The notes under the pieces: model-generated
What the model saw: only the letters and a program-made list of their open reading frames with translations
The model's database searches: none
What the model was told of the DNA's origin: nothing
From: Agelas oroides
Lineage: Eukaryota > Porifera > Demospongiae > Agelasida > Agelasidae
DNA: 64,000 nucleotides
Assembly: GCA_949130485.1 (NCBI GenBank)
Contig: OX422184.1
Span: forward strand, 24,918,917 to 24,982,916
Direction: 5' to 3'
In this document: piece after piece, positions 53,804-64,000 of the stretch
Layout of the letters: the number at the start of each line of letters is the position of its first letter
Numbering within the stretch: the stretch's first letter is position 1
Program-made: the position numbers and the translations under genes

Positions 53804-56800
53804 GTCTACAGTGGCGGATCTAGAAATTTAGAAAGGGGGGTTCAGTCACCTGCGCGCGAAGCGCGCCGGAAATTTTTGGGTTGCCACGCCCACTTTCGGT
53901 CACGTGAACGCATTCGTACAAAATATAGCTGGAAGGCCGAACCGAGCTGTCCGTCACAAAAGAAATCTCGTACACTGTCGACAGTGTTGTTTTAGTTAAC
54001 TATAACTAAATACATTTTAGTATGGCCTTTTTAAAATTTAGTTAACCAAAACTACAACTAACTAAACAGCCGAATCGCCACCGTACCGGAAGTCCTTACG
54101 TGGCCATACAAATTTATTTTCGGCACACGATCCAACGCGCGCTTTGAATATAACCTTTGACCCCAGTCCACGCAGGTCTGAAAATCGGTATATCTTGGGA
54201 AATGCATGGGCTGTTCCCATGCAACTAATAAGCGGGCTGTGCGGGAAGTAGAAGTACACATTAGCGCAAGTTCCACGTGCGTGCGTAATTCTACGCGGAA
54301 GTTACAGCTGTTTGCGGTACCTGCTCAACGGTCTGCACATGACTTGGGGCCATTTCCAGCTTCCTGAAGAGACAGCCAAGACACTGATATAGTTGATTAC
54401 TACTATCATTATGTTACTCAGAAAAGTTGTTGAAACTTGTGTTTGCTATTTTTCAGGATGTGAAATGAAGGAATTAATTATGCATACAGAAAATGTTTAA
54501 AAATATGCGTAGCTGGCATATTAACTAGCATACAAAAGTTTTGAGCAACACAGGTAGCTTAGAGGATGAGGTAATAGGTGATGTGAGTGTCAGAGAGCAC
54601 TATAGTGGTGACTTTCACTACATGAACTGGCATGACCAGCTCCAGAAAGTTCCATCTTGGTCTGTGTCGGCTATGCTTCTTGCGTCACTGTGAGTCAACC
54701 AAGTACAAGGAGTACACTGTAAAGTGAAAAATAAACCCATTAACAAGTGCATGTGTGTGTACCATGCATGCTCAAGATAAGTAAAGAGAAATTTTACGTT
54801 TTATATCATGATGACAGACTAAGCAAAAACCTCCGATCAAAATTAATGCAGTATACACAGCTGTAAAACGTAATCTGTAGCAGGTAGAACTGAAGCTTCT
54901 AAAACAATTGGGGAAGTCAACCTTGACACGGATTGTCTCATATGGGGAGAACCTACTTCAGGGCTCATGCAGTTGCCTTTGAGCTTTCTTCCCCCCATTG
55001 CCCTCTGTCACCCAATGAACTTAAGTGACACATATGTACTCAAACAGCACAAAAAATTGTTGGGGATAATTAGAAAGACCAACGAGCAAAAACAAATGTG
55101 CCTTTCAACTGAAGTTCTCAAGCTACAATGGGCACACATTTTTGGATCACTGAAATGTGATACATATCTACATGGAAGGACAGTGGTATGCCAGAGGAGG
55201 GAGGACATGACGTCACGTTGTAGGGCAAGAATCGTGGATGCAAGCTACAAGGATCGCTCTATGGACTAAGTCATGACGGCCACATAGTGTTTTCAACTAA
55301 GCTGAAGCCATCTGGCTAGTCAAAATTGGATATTATGGCTCACCTCGCAGGCTAAGCTTGTAAGTTGCCAGTTTATCGCTAGGCAATTCACAGGAGGCCA
55401 TATTTTAACTGCCAGACTTGTTCAGTTTTGTCGAAAACCTTACACGTCCATTGCGCCCATCACTACTTTCTCCACAGAGTCATTCGTTTACCTTGTATCC
55501 ACACTTCCTGATCTTTGAATGTCAGCTATTGTAGCTATCACGTGATCGCGTCCTCCCTCCTCTGGTGGTATGCCTAGCCTCATTCCCAGGCCTCCCCATT
55601 TTTTGTTATTTGATTTTCGTTCAGTATAACACACGGAAGCAGAAGAGCGGTGAAAAATCATGGGAAAGGCCAGAGAACTCTTATCACGCGCAGTGGACAA
55701 TGAAATGCTCAATGGTGGAGTCTGGTACGTTATTTCAATGTGGACCCCTCCCCTCCCCCCCAATATGCAATGTCCACCTCGCATCCACCTGCACGTGAAT
55801 GGTGTCAGCTGACGCCATTCACGTGGTAAGTGTTTCCAGGCGTCCCCGTTCTTCTACTTCCGTGTATTAATACTGAAGGCGAACCAAAGAACAAAAACGG
55901 GGGAGGCCCAGGAATGAGGCCAGTAGTAAGCCAGGTATAGTGTACATATGGCAAACAATTGCATAACTGACACACACTCTAATTGACACTTTTGGATGGT
56001 CAATACAGGACGGCCAACTTTAAGTTGTAAGGGACACAGGGAGAGCCAGAGAAAGGCAAAAGGGAGACTATAACTGTGCCAAAGTGTAGTGAGTGTGTGA
56101 ATCAGGATTTCAATGCCGCAACTGTCTAAACACACCAACTTACCAGCAGACCAAGAACTTAGATGAGAAGTTCATCATGTAGTAGTTGACAGTCAAGAAG
56201 ACAACTGAGGACTCCAACAATGTGGAGGAGAGTGACAATAATCTGGAGATAGACGATGATGGTGAAGTTACTTAGAACACAGGTTATGGTTTTTGGGATG
56301 GAAAGTGGTGTAGAGAAGGATTACTGTTCCCCATACAGCAGTTGAATTAGTCTCTGTTACTTATTTTGTTGTACAAATGCCTCAAACCTTGCTCTACTGG
56401 TGTACACAGTACCATACACAATGGGGCCATTTACAGCTTCCTTCAGTTACAGCCTTCCTGACTTCAAGCATAAGACTAGATGCTTCTGGCTACCTCCTGA
56501 TACCCATATCTCTTGTGTTCCGATACTGTACTCTTCACAAAATGAGCTTAAACATGCACACTAATTCATCGACCCGTCCTCTTGGATGCCTATTTCCTCC
56601 TTGTTTTCCTAACTTGCAAATTTATTTCACCTATCTATAAGTTACGTACCTTTTTTGACCATAACTGTGTCTCAAACGATCCTTTCCAGGGCGAAAAACC
56701 TGCAACTACGCGATCCTGTGAGGGCTGAAGTGCACGCTGTCAAGTGAGCTTCCTCGCCGCCATATTCTACTTCCGGGTTTGCGCACTGTGTAATTAAATT

Positions 56801-57263
56801 TACAGGAAGTTGCACGCTGGCGATTCGACTGTAAAATTTTTTGCTAAGCTGGGAACTATACCGGTAACTAAAATATCCAAGAACATACAAGAAGAAACCT
56901 ATCGGCAGAAATCCAAACTGAAATCCAGATCCACTGTGAAATCCAGAAATCCACTCTGAAATCCGAAATCCACATGAAATCCAGTGGATTTCGAAATCTC
57001 GTACGCAGAGGCGCGCCGTGGCGGACCCCTCGGGCCGAACTGAATATCTGGAAGCAACTCTAGGCCTAGTCAAACGTCTGGAGATCAGTAAGGAACTGAT
57101 ACGTGAGTGTGTAACTGTGCCTGGTTGTTGTTGCTGCATGCCACTGCTGCATGCATAATCATTTGATGGACTCGTGCAGTTATGTACGCAAAATACATTA
57201 CTAGCCGCCAAAGGGGGGTGCATTTGCACCCCCCTTACCCCCCCTAAATCCGCCACTGGTCTA
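53804..57263. mobile_element. 3.45-kb TIR transposon with 5-bp target duplication GTCTA
   Basis: Element 53809-57258 begins CAGTGGCGGATCTAG and ends CTAAATCCGCCACTG. GTCTA is present on both sides; copy B of the duplicated segment has a single GTCTA at the site. Subterminal G-runs and hairpins (57212-57238) resemble hAT-group ends, but hAT usually makes 8 bp. No intact transposase was recognised; a 100-codon + strand frame (54967-55269) is unassigned. A foldback (55575-55922) is nested inside. Confidence 0.85.
55575..55922. mobile_element. TAGCCTCA foldback nested in the 3.45-kb transposon
   Basis: TAGCCTCATTCCCAGGCCTC pairs with GAGGCCCAGGAATGAGGCCA. Confidence 0.7.
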
Positions 57264-57857
57264 GCTACATGCACTCAGAAACTGAAATGAAAAGGTCCCC
57301 TAAAACAACATTATTCTTTATTCCCCCTCAGATGCCTAATTTCAAAACTTATCTGGGGGAGCATGGCACCACACTTCCTAGGGATAGGGTGGTGGCTGTC
57401 TTCCTGATTGTGTGAGGAGGAGGAGCCATGGTGAACATCAACACCATACTCAGTGGCAAAGTGTGTATGCCACAGTGTGCATTGTAGGGGCTTGCCATAA
57501 CTAGCCCAAGTGGAAAACTACAGTAGGTTTTGGACACTACACTACGTCCTAATTTTAGGCCCTGCTAGTTGTCTTCTAGTAGCTAAACTTCTAATAACCA
57601 CTCATGCACTTGTCAAAACCGTCATCTATTTTATTTTTAGCAGTTTGATGCATGCACTGACAGTCTACCAAACATCTGTGTGTGAGCCACTGGATCTAAA
57701 GGTTGTAGTAAATATGATGAAACCTTGACAGGTAACTTTAGTGTTCAGTGGTTGAACATCTACTAGACTGTGGTTGTAATTGATCTGTGAAGCTTCCTCA
57801 ACTCACATCTACTGAAACTTTGAAATGTAGTTGTAGTGACTCTCTGACAGATGTTCA

Positions 57858-58140
57858 GCAGACTGTCATAATTTGCTGGTGATAAAACAATAAAGATTGC
57901 GCAGCTTCGTCGGAATTAGATGGTTTCTTCCGCGAATCGGAAGGTTTCTCGCGCGTAGCAAAATGGCACTTTCCGAAGAAGCACTTTCCGAAGAAGCGGA
58001 AAGCTTCTTCCGAAGACAAGAATTCTTTGAACGTACGACTACTTTCCCGTGAATCAAGTACCTGGTACTTCGCTTCTGTCTTCCGGACAGTGGCGTAGCC
58101 AGACCCGGGTCTGCCCGGGCACACTCAGCGCTCAGCGTTT
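57858..58140. repeat. Array unit block, copy 1 (copies near 60796 and 63688)
   Basis: CTGGTGATAAAACAATAAAG to GTGGCGTAGCCAGACCC, including TTTCTTCCGCGAATCGGAAG. It recurs about 2.9 kb and 5.8 kb further right with the neighbouring blocks. Confidence 0.85.
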
Positions 58141-58442
58141 TCACAAAGCACCATGCATGGCAACTTGAAGTAATGAATTTTTATGTGCTGCATCATTGAA
58201 GGTTTTCATTTGCCTCTGCTTTCTGAAAGCTATACGTCAAGTAGCTGTTATGTAGCTATGTCATATGTAAGGTGGCAGAGAGGTTGACATCAAGTAAGGT
58301 CTAGCATGTATGAAAGACATGCTAGACTAAGACTGCTCACAAGATGAATTTTTAATTTGTTAGAATCTGATGTGATATCGATGTATGCAAAGTTAATGGT
58401 ATAATACTTGGTTTGCTCACAACAAAAAGGTTGCTTTCCTAT

Positions 58443-58774
58443 CACTGTAAAACATTTTGGCATATTTCAGTTATCTCAGTTGCATGTGTGTGGTGTACAC
58501 ATCACGAAGTTCAAGGAATGCTTCCAAACAAGTCTTCTGAAGACCTTGAAATCAAAACATTGAGAAACAGGACACCTGTCAATTAGCATTTGGTTATACA
58601 TAGTTGTGGTAGAAATGCCAGTAATGAAACCAAATAGGACTTCTGACAGAAGAAACTAAAGCTCTTCGATCGAATTTCAAGAAACCTATTTTAGAGAGCA
58701 TTCCTGGGACTTCTGACCACTCTGGTGCAACTGAGATAACATGGTTAAAGTAACCTTTTTTTTTTTTTACAGTG
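58443..58774. mobile_element. Old MITE, family B
   Basis: CACTGTAAAACATTTTGG at the left and a T-rich end TTTACAGTG at the right, with inverted subterminal GTTGCATGTG/GTTGCAC-type sequences. A diverged relative of the element at 61023. Confidence 0.6.
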
Positions 58775-59151
58775 CATGCATGCATGCATGTAGACAGAAC
58801 TGTACACATTGTATATTTAGATTACTACAGCATAGTTTGCAGTTGTCTCAGTTGCATGTGCTGACAAATCGTTACGTTCAAGGGATGCTTTGAAATAACA
58901 CTTTGAAATTACTCTGCATGTAGTGAAACCATCAATCTATTGCAGTGTGCATGCACTGACAGTCTACAGAACATCTGTGTGTAAGCCACTGACTTTAAAA
59001 GTCAGTAGTAAATAAGATGAAACCTTGACAGGTGACTTTAGTCATCAGTGATCATCGAATTATGATCTTGGCAGCTTCCTCAATTAAGGTTTATCACATT
59101 TACTGAACCTTTGAAGTGTAGTTGTGATCGCTCCCTGACAGATGTTTTGCA

Positions 59152-60460
59152 TGAAATGCGGTTGTTAGATTTTCCAAGAACTGTCAGACTATTATGGTTG
59201 TGTAAGAACGGCCTCCATAGTGTCAAAACATGGCTGCTGATTGTAACCACTGAACATCTGTGAGGAAGTCATCTACCATTAACAAGGGCCCCCACACCCA
59301 CCTCAACAATAAAATGTGGTTGTAGGGGCTCTTTCACTTGTTCTGAGAATTGTGTGATCACTGGTTGTAAAATGATCTGAAACAGGTTCTTCACTGCAAA
59401 AAATTATTGGTTGTTTTAACCACAGAGTGGTTACCCTGGTTGCAGTCAAGCTGAGGAGAGTGGTTATGAGAAGCTTACTTTGGTACTAGAGGATATAATT
59501 GCGTAAGCAACCTGAGCCCAAATCATACATTACAACTGACAACCCACAGAACATCTGTGAGGGAGTCACTACAACCATACATAAAAGATGATGCTTTTGA
59601 CAAAAGTTGCATGGTGACTCTCTCACAGATGTTCAGTGGTTACTATATCTGCAAGATCATGGTTGTTGTTGCATACAATCAGGTGTAACCACAGATGTTC
59701 AGTGGTTACTAACTGCAAGATGCTGGTTGTAAGATAGTCTGGGAAGCTTCCTCTCCAGTTGTCTTATGTAATCAGCAAAATATATAGTACATAACCACTG
59801 TCTCTTTGGCTTGTCTGCAACCAGGGTAACCACTCTGTGGTTAAAACAACCAATTTGTTTTTGCAGTGTTGTCAGGTTGATTTACCTCTGCCAGACAGAC
59901 ATAACTGCTGCTGAGCTTAGCTATAAATATTTAAAGCCTTGTGTGGCACTGGGAGGGTCAATTCTCACTTTGATTGTACAAATGGACCTAGCTATAACAG
60001 GATGCTACTCTCACTTTCCATATTGGGGCTTCCACTTGCAGCAGTAAAGGCTGTTTGGGTTCTAAATGGGTGTTTGCTTGCTGAGTAAAGCTAACTATTG
60101 TAGGTTGTTAATGAGTGGGCATGGTTAGGGTTATGAAAGCATACCTCTCATCTCTTGTCACCCCACATCAGTCAGCTGCAATTTTTTTGAACACTTTAGT
60201 TCAATATTCAACCACAGATACAAAAGTTTTTTTATGCATGCATGGTTGTGATGCAATATGGAAGCCTGTGACCATAATACATAGTTCAAGCAGACCTGCA
60301 ATTGACAGTAGTGACAGACCAAGGTCTAGCTACATGCACTCAGAAACTGAAATGAAAAGGTCCCCTAAAACATTATTCCTAATTTCAAAACTTATCTGGG
60401 GGAGCATGGCACCACACTTCCTAGGGATAGGGTGGTGGCTGTCTTCCTGATTGTAGAAAA
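59152..60460. repeat. Duplicated segment, copy B
   Basis: Matches 53104-53808 plus 57264-57420; it carries the family A MITE but lacks the 3.45-kb transposon. Confidence 0.85.
59392..59868. mobile_element. MITE family A, copy 2 (477 bp), TT target duplication
   Basis: Begins CACTGCAAAAAATTATTGG, ends TTTGTTTTTGCAGTG, flanked by TT on both sides. The empty site is in copy A of the duplicated segment (single TT at 53360-53361). Confidence 0.9.
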
Positions 60461-60795
60461 ACACCACAAAGCAAATATACTATGTCTGTAGAGAGTGTTT
60501 AAAGATGGTCTGCTCACAGTGCATGTCTCCAGGTAAATAATGATGCATGGGAAAGGGTGTTGGAGCTGGGAAGTTCTAGAAAAGATAGGTTTGAGAAGCT
60601 GCATAGTTGTCAGAGCTAGCGCTAGTACAGTAACTATGACTCTCCTCGACTGAGTAGATGCTCCAGAGAAGCCATGTTTGGGTGCCTGAGAGGGCATAAT
60701 TAATATAGCCGAGGGCATTATTGATAGCCGAAACGTCACTCCAATACAGCTCGCGTTACTGCTCTAGATATGGAGTTTGTAGGGTCCAGATTCAG

Positions 60796-61510
60796 CAGAC
60801 TGTCATAATTTGCTGGTGATAAAACAATAAAGATTGCGCAGCTTCGCCGGAATTAGAAGGTTTCTTCCGCGAATCGGAAGGTTTCTCGCGTGTAGCAAAT
60901 GGCACTTTCCGAAGAAGCGGAAAGCTTCTTCCGAAGACAAGAAGTCTTTGCACGTGCGACTACTTTTTCCGTGAATCAAGTACCTGGAACTAGTTCTCTT
61001 CAGTCTTCCGGACAGTGGCGTACACTGTAAAAATATTTGGGTTACTTCAACCATATTATGGTCATCTCAGTTGCATGCCTGTTGTGTACGTGACACGTTA
61101 CAAACTTCAAGGGATGCTTCCAATTTGAATCAAAGTGTAGTTGAGAAGCTTCTCCATTTTGTTAAATTAGGATATTCGTGCAGAAAGCCTATAAATCACA
61201 TTTCTTAGATCTTACACATCTGCCCCTGGAGGAGTTCCTTGGTTGCATGGTTATGGCAGAAATGCCAGAAGTGTAGCCAAGTAACTAGGCTTTCTGCAAG
61301 AAGACCTATAATTTAACAAAAGGGAGAAGCTTCTCAACTACACTTAAGCTTTGATTCAAATTGGAAGCATCCCTTGAAGTTTGTAACGTGTCACGTACAC
61401 AACAGGCATGCAACTGAGATGACCATAATATGGTTGAAGTAACCCAAATATTTTTACAGTGTAGCCAGACCCAGGTCTGCCCTGGCACACTCAGCGCAGT
61501 GCAGTTCAAC
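60796..61510. repeat. Array unit block, copy 2, split by a MITE
   Basis: Same block as 57858-58140; the GTGGCGTAGCCAGACC end is interrupted after GTGGCGTA by the family B MITE. Confidence 0.85.
61021..61463. mobile_element. MITE family B (439 bp), TA target duplication, nested
   Basis: Element 61023-61461 begins CACTGTAAAAATATTTGGG and ends with its complement. Outer arms exceed 100 bp and are nearly perfect. TA lies on both sides (61021-61022, 61462-61463). The empty site GTGGCGTAGCC is intact at 58090. Confidence 0.95.
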
Positions 61511-61667
61511 CCAGTTCAACCCACAACGATGAGCACATCACTACTCAGCTAGCATAGTGTAGCCATTGTGCAAGGTTGTAGCGGCAACATCGAACAGTAA
61601 AGCGCTTCCGCGTCACCTTCGTCAAATAAACTTACAGACTTAGCTACCGCACTCCTGATACGGTATA

Positions 61668-62117
61668 TACACTGCAAAAACAAGTTGGTTGTTTTAACCA
61701 CACAGTGGTTACCCTGGTTGCAGACACACTGGAGCTACATTGGTTATGAGAGGTTTGCTTTGGTATGGAAGTCTAATTGCATAAGGCAACCCAAGATGTA
61801 GCAGCCCAATTCATCTTACAACCACAATACACTGACAACCAGAACATCTGTGAGGGAATCACCTGCTTGCATTACAAGCATGAAAGGTCCTTATCACAAC
61901 TTTGAAGTGCATTTGCAATGACTCACTCACAGATGTTCTAAGGGTTGTCAGTGTATTGTGGTTGTAAGAGGAACTGGGCAGCTGTCCTTGGGTAAATCCT
62001 TATGCAAATCAGTCTTCCATACCAAAGTAAACCTCTCGTAACCACTGTCTGTCCAGTTTGTCTGCAACCAGGGTAACCACTCTGTGGTTAAAACAACCAA
62101 CTTGTTTTTGCAGTGTA
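61668..62117. mobile_element. MITE family A, copy 3 (446 bp), TA target duplication
   Basis: Element 61670-62115, CACTGCAAAAACAAGTTGG termini, TA on both sides. Very close to the copy inside the LRRK1-like exon, so both look recent. Confidence 0.93.
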
Positions 62118-62118
62118 C

Positions 62119-62157
62119 TAGCCTCGTTCCCCGGCTCCGCGCCGGGTACCAGGCTAG
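62119..62157. mobile_element. Minimal TAGCCTCG foldback
   Basis: TAGCCTCGTTCCCCGG and CCGGGTACCAGGCTA abut with a GCTCCGCG core, directly beside the family A MITE. Confidence 0.55.
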
Positions 62158-63687
62158 GTATATACGTAATCATCGAGAATGAAAACGATGTTGTATAGAC
62201 TCAGCGTTTTCACAAAGCACCATGCATGGCAACTTACAGTGATGAATTTTATCAAACATACAGTGCTGCATCATTGAAGGTTTTCATTTGCCTCTGCTTT
62301 CTGAAAGCTATATACGTCAAGTAGCTGTTATGTAGCTTTGTCATATGTAAGGTAGGCTACTCCGTGACAGTCAGTGTGCGGAAAGGGGCAGAGAGGTTGG
62401 CATCAAGTAAGGCCTATCTATAGCATGTATGAAAGACATGCTAGACTGCTCATAAGATAAATTTATAGTTTGTTAGATGTGATTTTGATGTATGAGAAGT
62501 TAATACAACAAAAAGGTTGCTTTCCCAGACAGGACTGTAAACATTGTACAAACATTTAGATAAGTACAGAATGCATGTTATCTCAGTCGCATGTTCATGA
62601 CAAATCATGCATTTCAAGGGATGCTTGAAATAACACTTTGAAAGTACTCTGCAGCCGGGGGTAGTGTCACTCTACTATCTATATGGTCAAACCATCAATC
62701 TATTGCAGTGTGCATGCACTGACAGTCTACCAAACATCTGTGTGTGAGCCACTGGATTTAAAGGTTGTAGTGAAACCTTGACAGGTGACTTCACTGTTCA
62801 GTGGTTGAACATCTGTTGTTCAGTGATCATCGAATTATGATCTTGGCAGCTTCCTCAATTAAGGTTTATCACATTTACTGAAACTTTGAAGTGTAGTTGT
62901 AATCGCTCCCTGACAGATGCTTTGCAGACTGTCATTGTCAAGAGTGGCTTCCTTTCTGGTATAATTATTACTAATTGCATAAGGCAGCCAGATGGGCAGC
63001 TGTAACTATCAAACCATCTTTACAACCTGGAATCTGCTGATAGTATAACCACTGAATTGTGTGATCATGCAGAGCAGTCGTATCTAACCACTGGACTGGA
63101 TTCTGGACTGGATTACTGGACTGGACTGATGGAGTGGATTATTGGATCAGTATATTTTATGCAAAGCGATCAAAAACTGGAGGCGGGAATGGCCTGGGAA
63201 CGAGGCTATATATATGCATGCAGTACAGAATGTCACTGTCTAGTGTGGCTTCTCTGGTTGCATAATGCAGTATCAAGCTTGTTTGCAATTATAACCACTT
63301 TGTGTATCTGTTTTTAGTGCATGGTTGTAGAAAAACAACACAAAGCAAATATATTTAATAGTCTTTAGAGAGTGTTCAAGTTAAAGAGATGGTCTGCTCA
63401 CAGATTCATGGGAAAGGAGTGTTGGAGCTGGGAAGTTTTAGAAAAGATAGGTTTGAGAAGCTGCATAGTACCTAAGTTGTCAGAAGTAGCGCTAGTACAG
63501 TAAATACGACTCTCCTCGACTGAGTAGATGCTCCAGAGAAGCCGCTTCCAAAGCATGTTTGGGTGCCTGAGAGGGCATAATTAACTTATAGCCGAGGGCG
63601 TTATTGATAGCCGAAACGTCACTCCACTACAGCCCGTGTCAGTACTGCTCTATAGATATGGAGTTTGTACGATCCAGATTGCTGCAG

Positions 63688-63940
63688 CTGGTGATAAAAC
63701 CTCGATTGCGCAGCTTCGCCGGAATTAGATGGTTTCTTCCGCGAATCGGAAGGTTTCTCGCGTGTAGCAAATGGCACTTTCTGAAGAAGCGGAAAGCTTC
63801 TTCCGAAGACAAGAAGTCTTTGCACATGGGACTACTTTCTCGTGAATCAAGTACCTGGAACTAGTTCGCTTCAGTCTTCCGGACAGTGGCGTACCCAGAC
63901 CCGGCCCAGCACACTCAGCGCAGTGCAGTTCAACCCACAA
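63688..63940. repeat. Array unit block, copy 3
   Basis: CTGGTGATAAAACC to GTGGCGTACCCAGACCC; the closest match is to copy 2. Confidence 0.8.
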
Positions 63941-64000
63941 CGATGAGCACATCACTACTCAGCTAGCATAGGGTAGCCATGTGCAAGGTTGTAACGGCAA

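Larger units (their letters stand above)
53104..57420. repeat. Duplicated segment, copy A (partner 59152-60460)
   Basis: 53104-53808 plus 57264-57420 match 59152-60460 at high identity. Copy A is split by the 3.45-kb transposon at 53809; copy B is split by a MITE at 59392. Confidence 0.85.
57264..64000. repeat. Direct repeat array, period about 2.9-3.2 kb
   Basis: Blocks at 57264, 57650, 57858 and 58130 recur in the same direction near 60327, 58945/62703, 60796/63688 and 62200. After subtracting the MITEs at 61023 and 61670 the spacing is 2.9-3.2 kb. The array runs off the right edge. No gene was recognised; open reverse frames are repeat sequence. Confidence 0.65.

Noticed and set aside
56672..57274. 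200-codon reverse open frame
   Set aside because: It lies across the right end of the 3.45-kb transposon and reads terminal repeat sequence; no domain is visible.
57855..58144. Reverse open frames of about 90 codons (also near 60803 and 63639)
   Set aside because: They are the same repeat block read three times; stops and lengths vary and no domain is seen.

Overview
The window is animal genomic DNA, most probably from a demosponge such as Amphimedon queenslandica. The reasons are introns with GT-AG borders, AT-rich non-coding DNA, microsatellites, many short foldback transposons, and the gene content: two ROCO-family genes (Roc-COR GTPases), an NLR-type NACHT remnant and a Mutator-like (MULE) transposase gene. 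The species name is inference; no search was possible. No rRNA, tRNA, CRISPR array or bacterial gene was seen.

Layout. (1) 2-2912 +: 3' part of an ankyrin-Roc-COR-death-domain gene, running in from the left edge. (2) 2988-6298: intergenic, with small repeats. (3) 6299-16728 +: a large LRRK1-like gene (ankyrin, LRR, Roc, COR, kinase, WD40-like propeller, PB1-like tail) of about 2,010 codons. Its reading frame is broken three times by apparent single-base deletions, and a 449-bp MITE sits in the propeller exon. (4) 17715-38402 -: a six-exon gene whose exon phases all agree (242 aa). It encodes a signal peptide, a plant-phytocyanin-like cupredoxin domain, a Thr/Pro-rich stalk and a hydrophobic, GPI-type tail. 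Its 11.4-kb and 6.8-kb introns are full of repeats and contain an inverted copy of part of exon 2. (5) 41219-50563 +: a MULE transposase gene fused to a SWIM-type finger, a CXXC zinc finger and an OTU cysteine-protease domain, broken by one stop and three frame breaks; a NACHT remnant lies on the - strand within its span. (6) 50.6-64 kb: decayed and repetitive DNA, with a broken glycosidase-like gene, a 3.45-kb TIR transposon, three copies of one MITE family across the window, a nested TA-flanked MITE, and an array with a period near 2.9 kb.

How it fits together. The two ROCO genes lie head-to-tail and probably act in intracellular signalling. The cupredoxin gene is convergent with the second one. 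The commonest mobile DNA is a foldback family with TAGCCTCG termini. Its best copies have 9-10 bp target duplications, the Mutator hallmark, and a MULE transposase gene lies in the same window; whether that gene mobilises them is not shown. One copy became a 20-codon in-frame insert in the LRRK1-like protein. Several duplicated regions act as 'empty site' controls for one another, so insertion borders can be placed to the base.

Caution. Every frame break found is a loss of one base, so real decay and assembly error are both open explanations.
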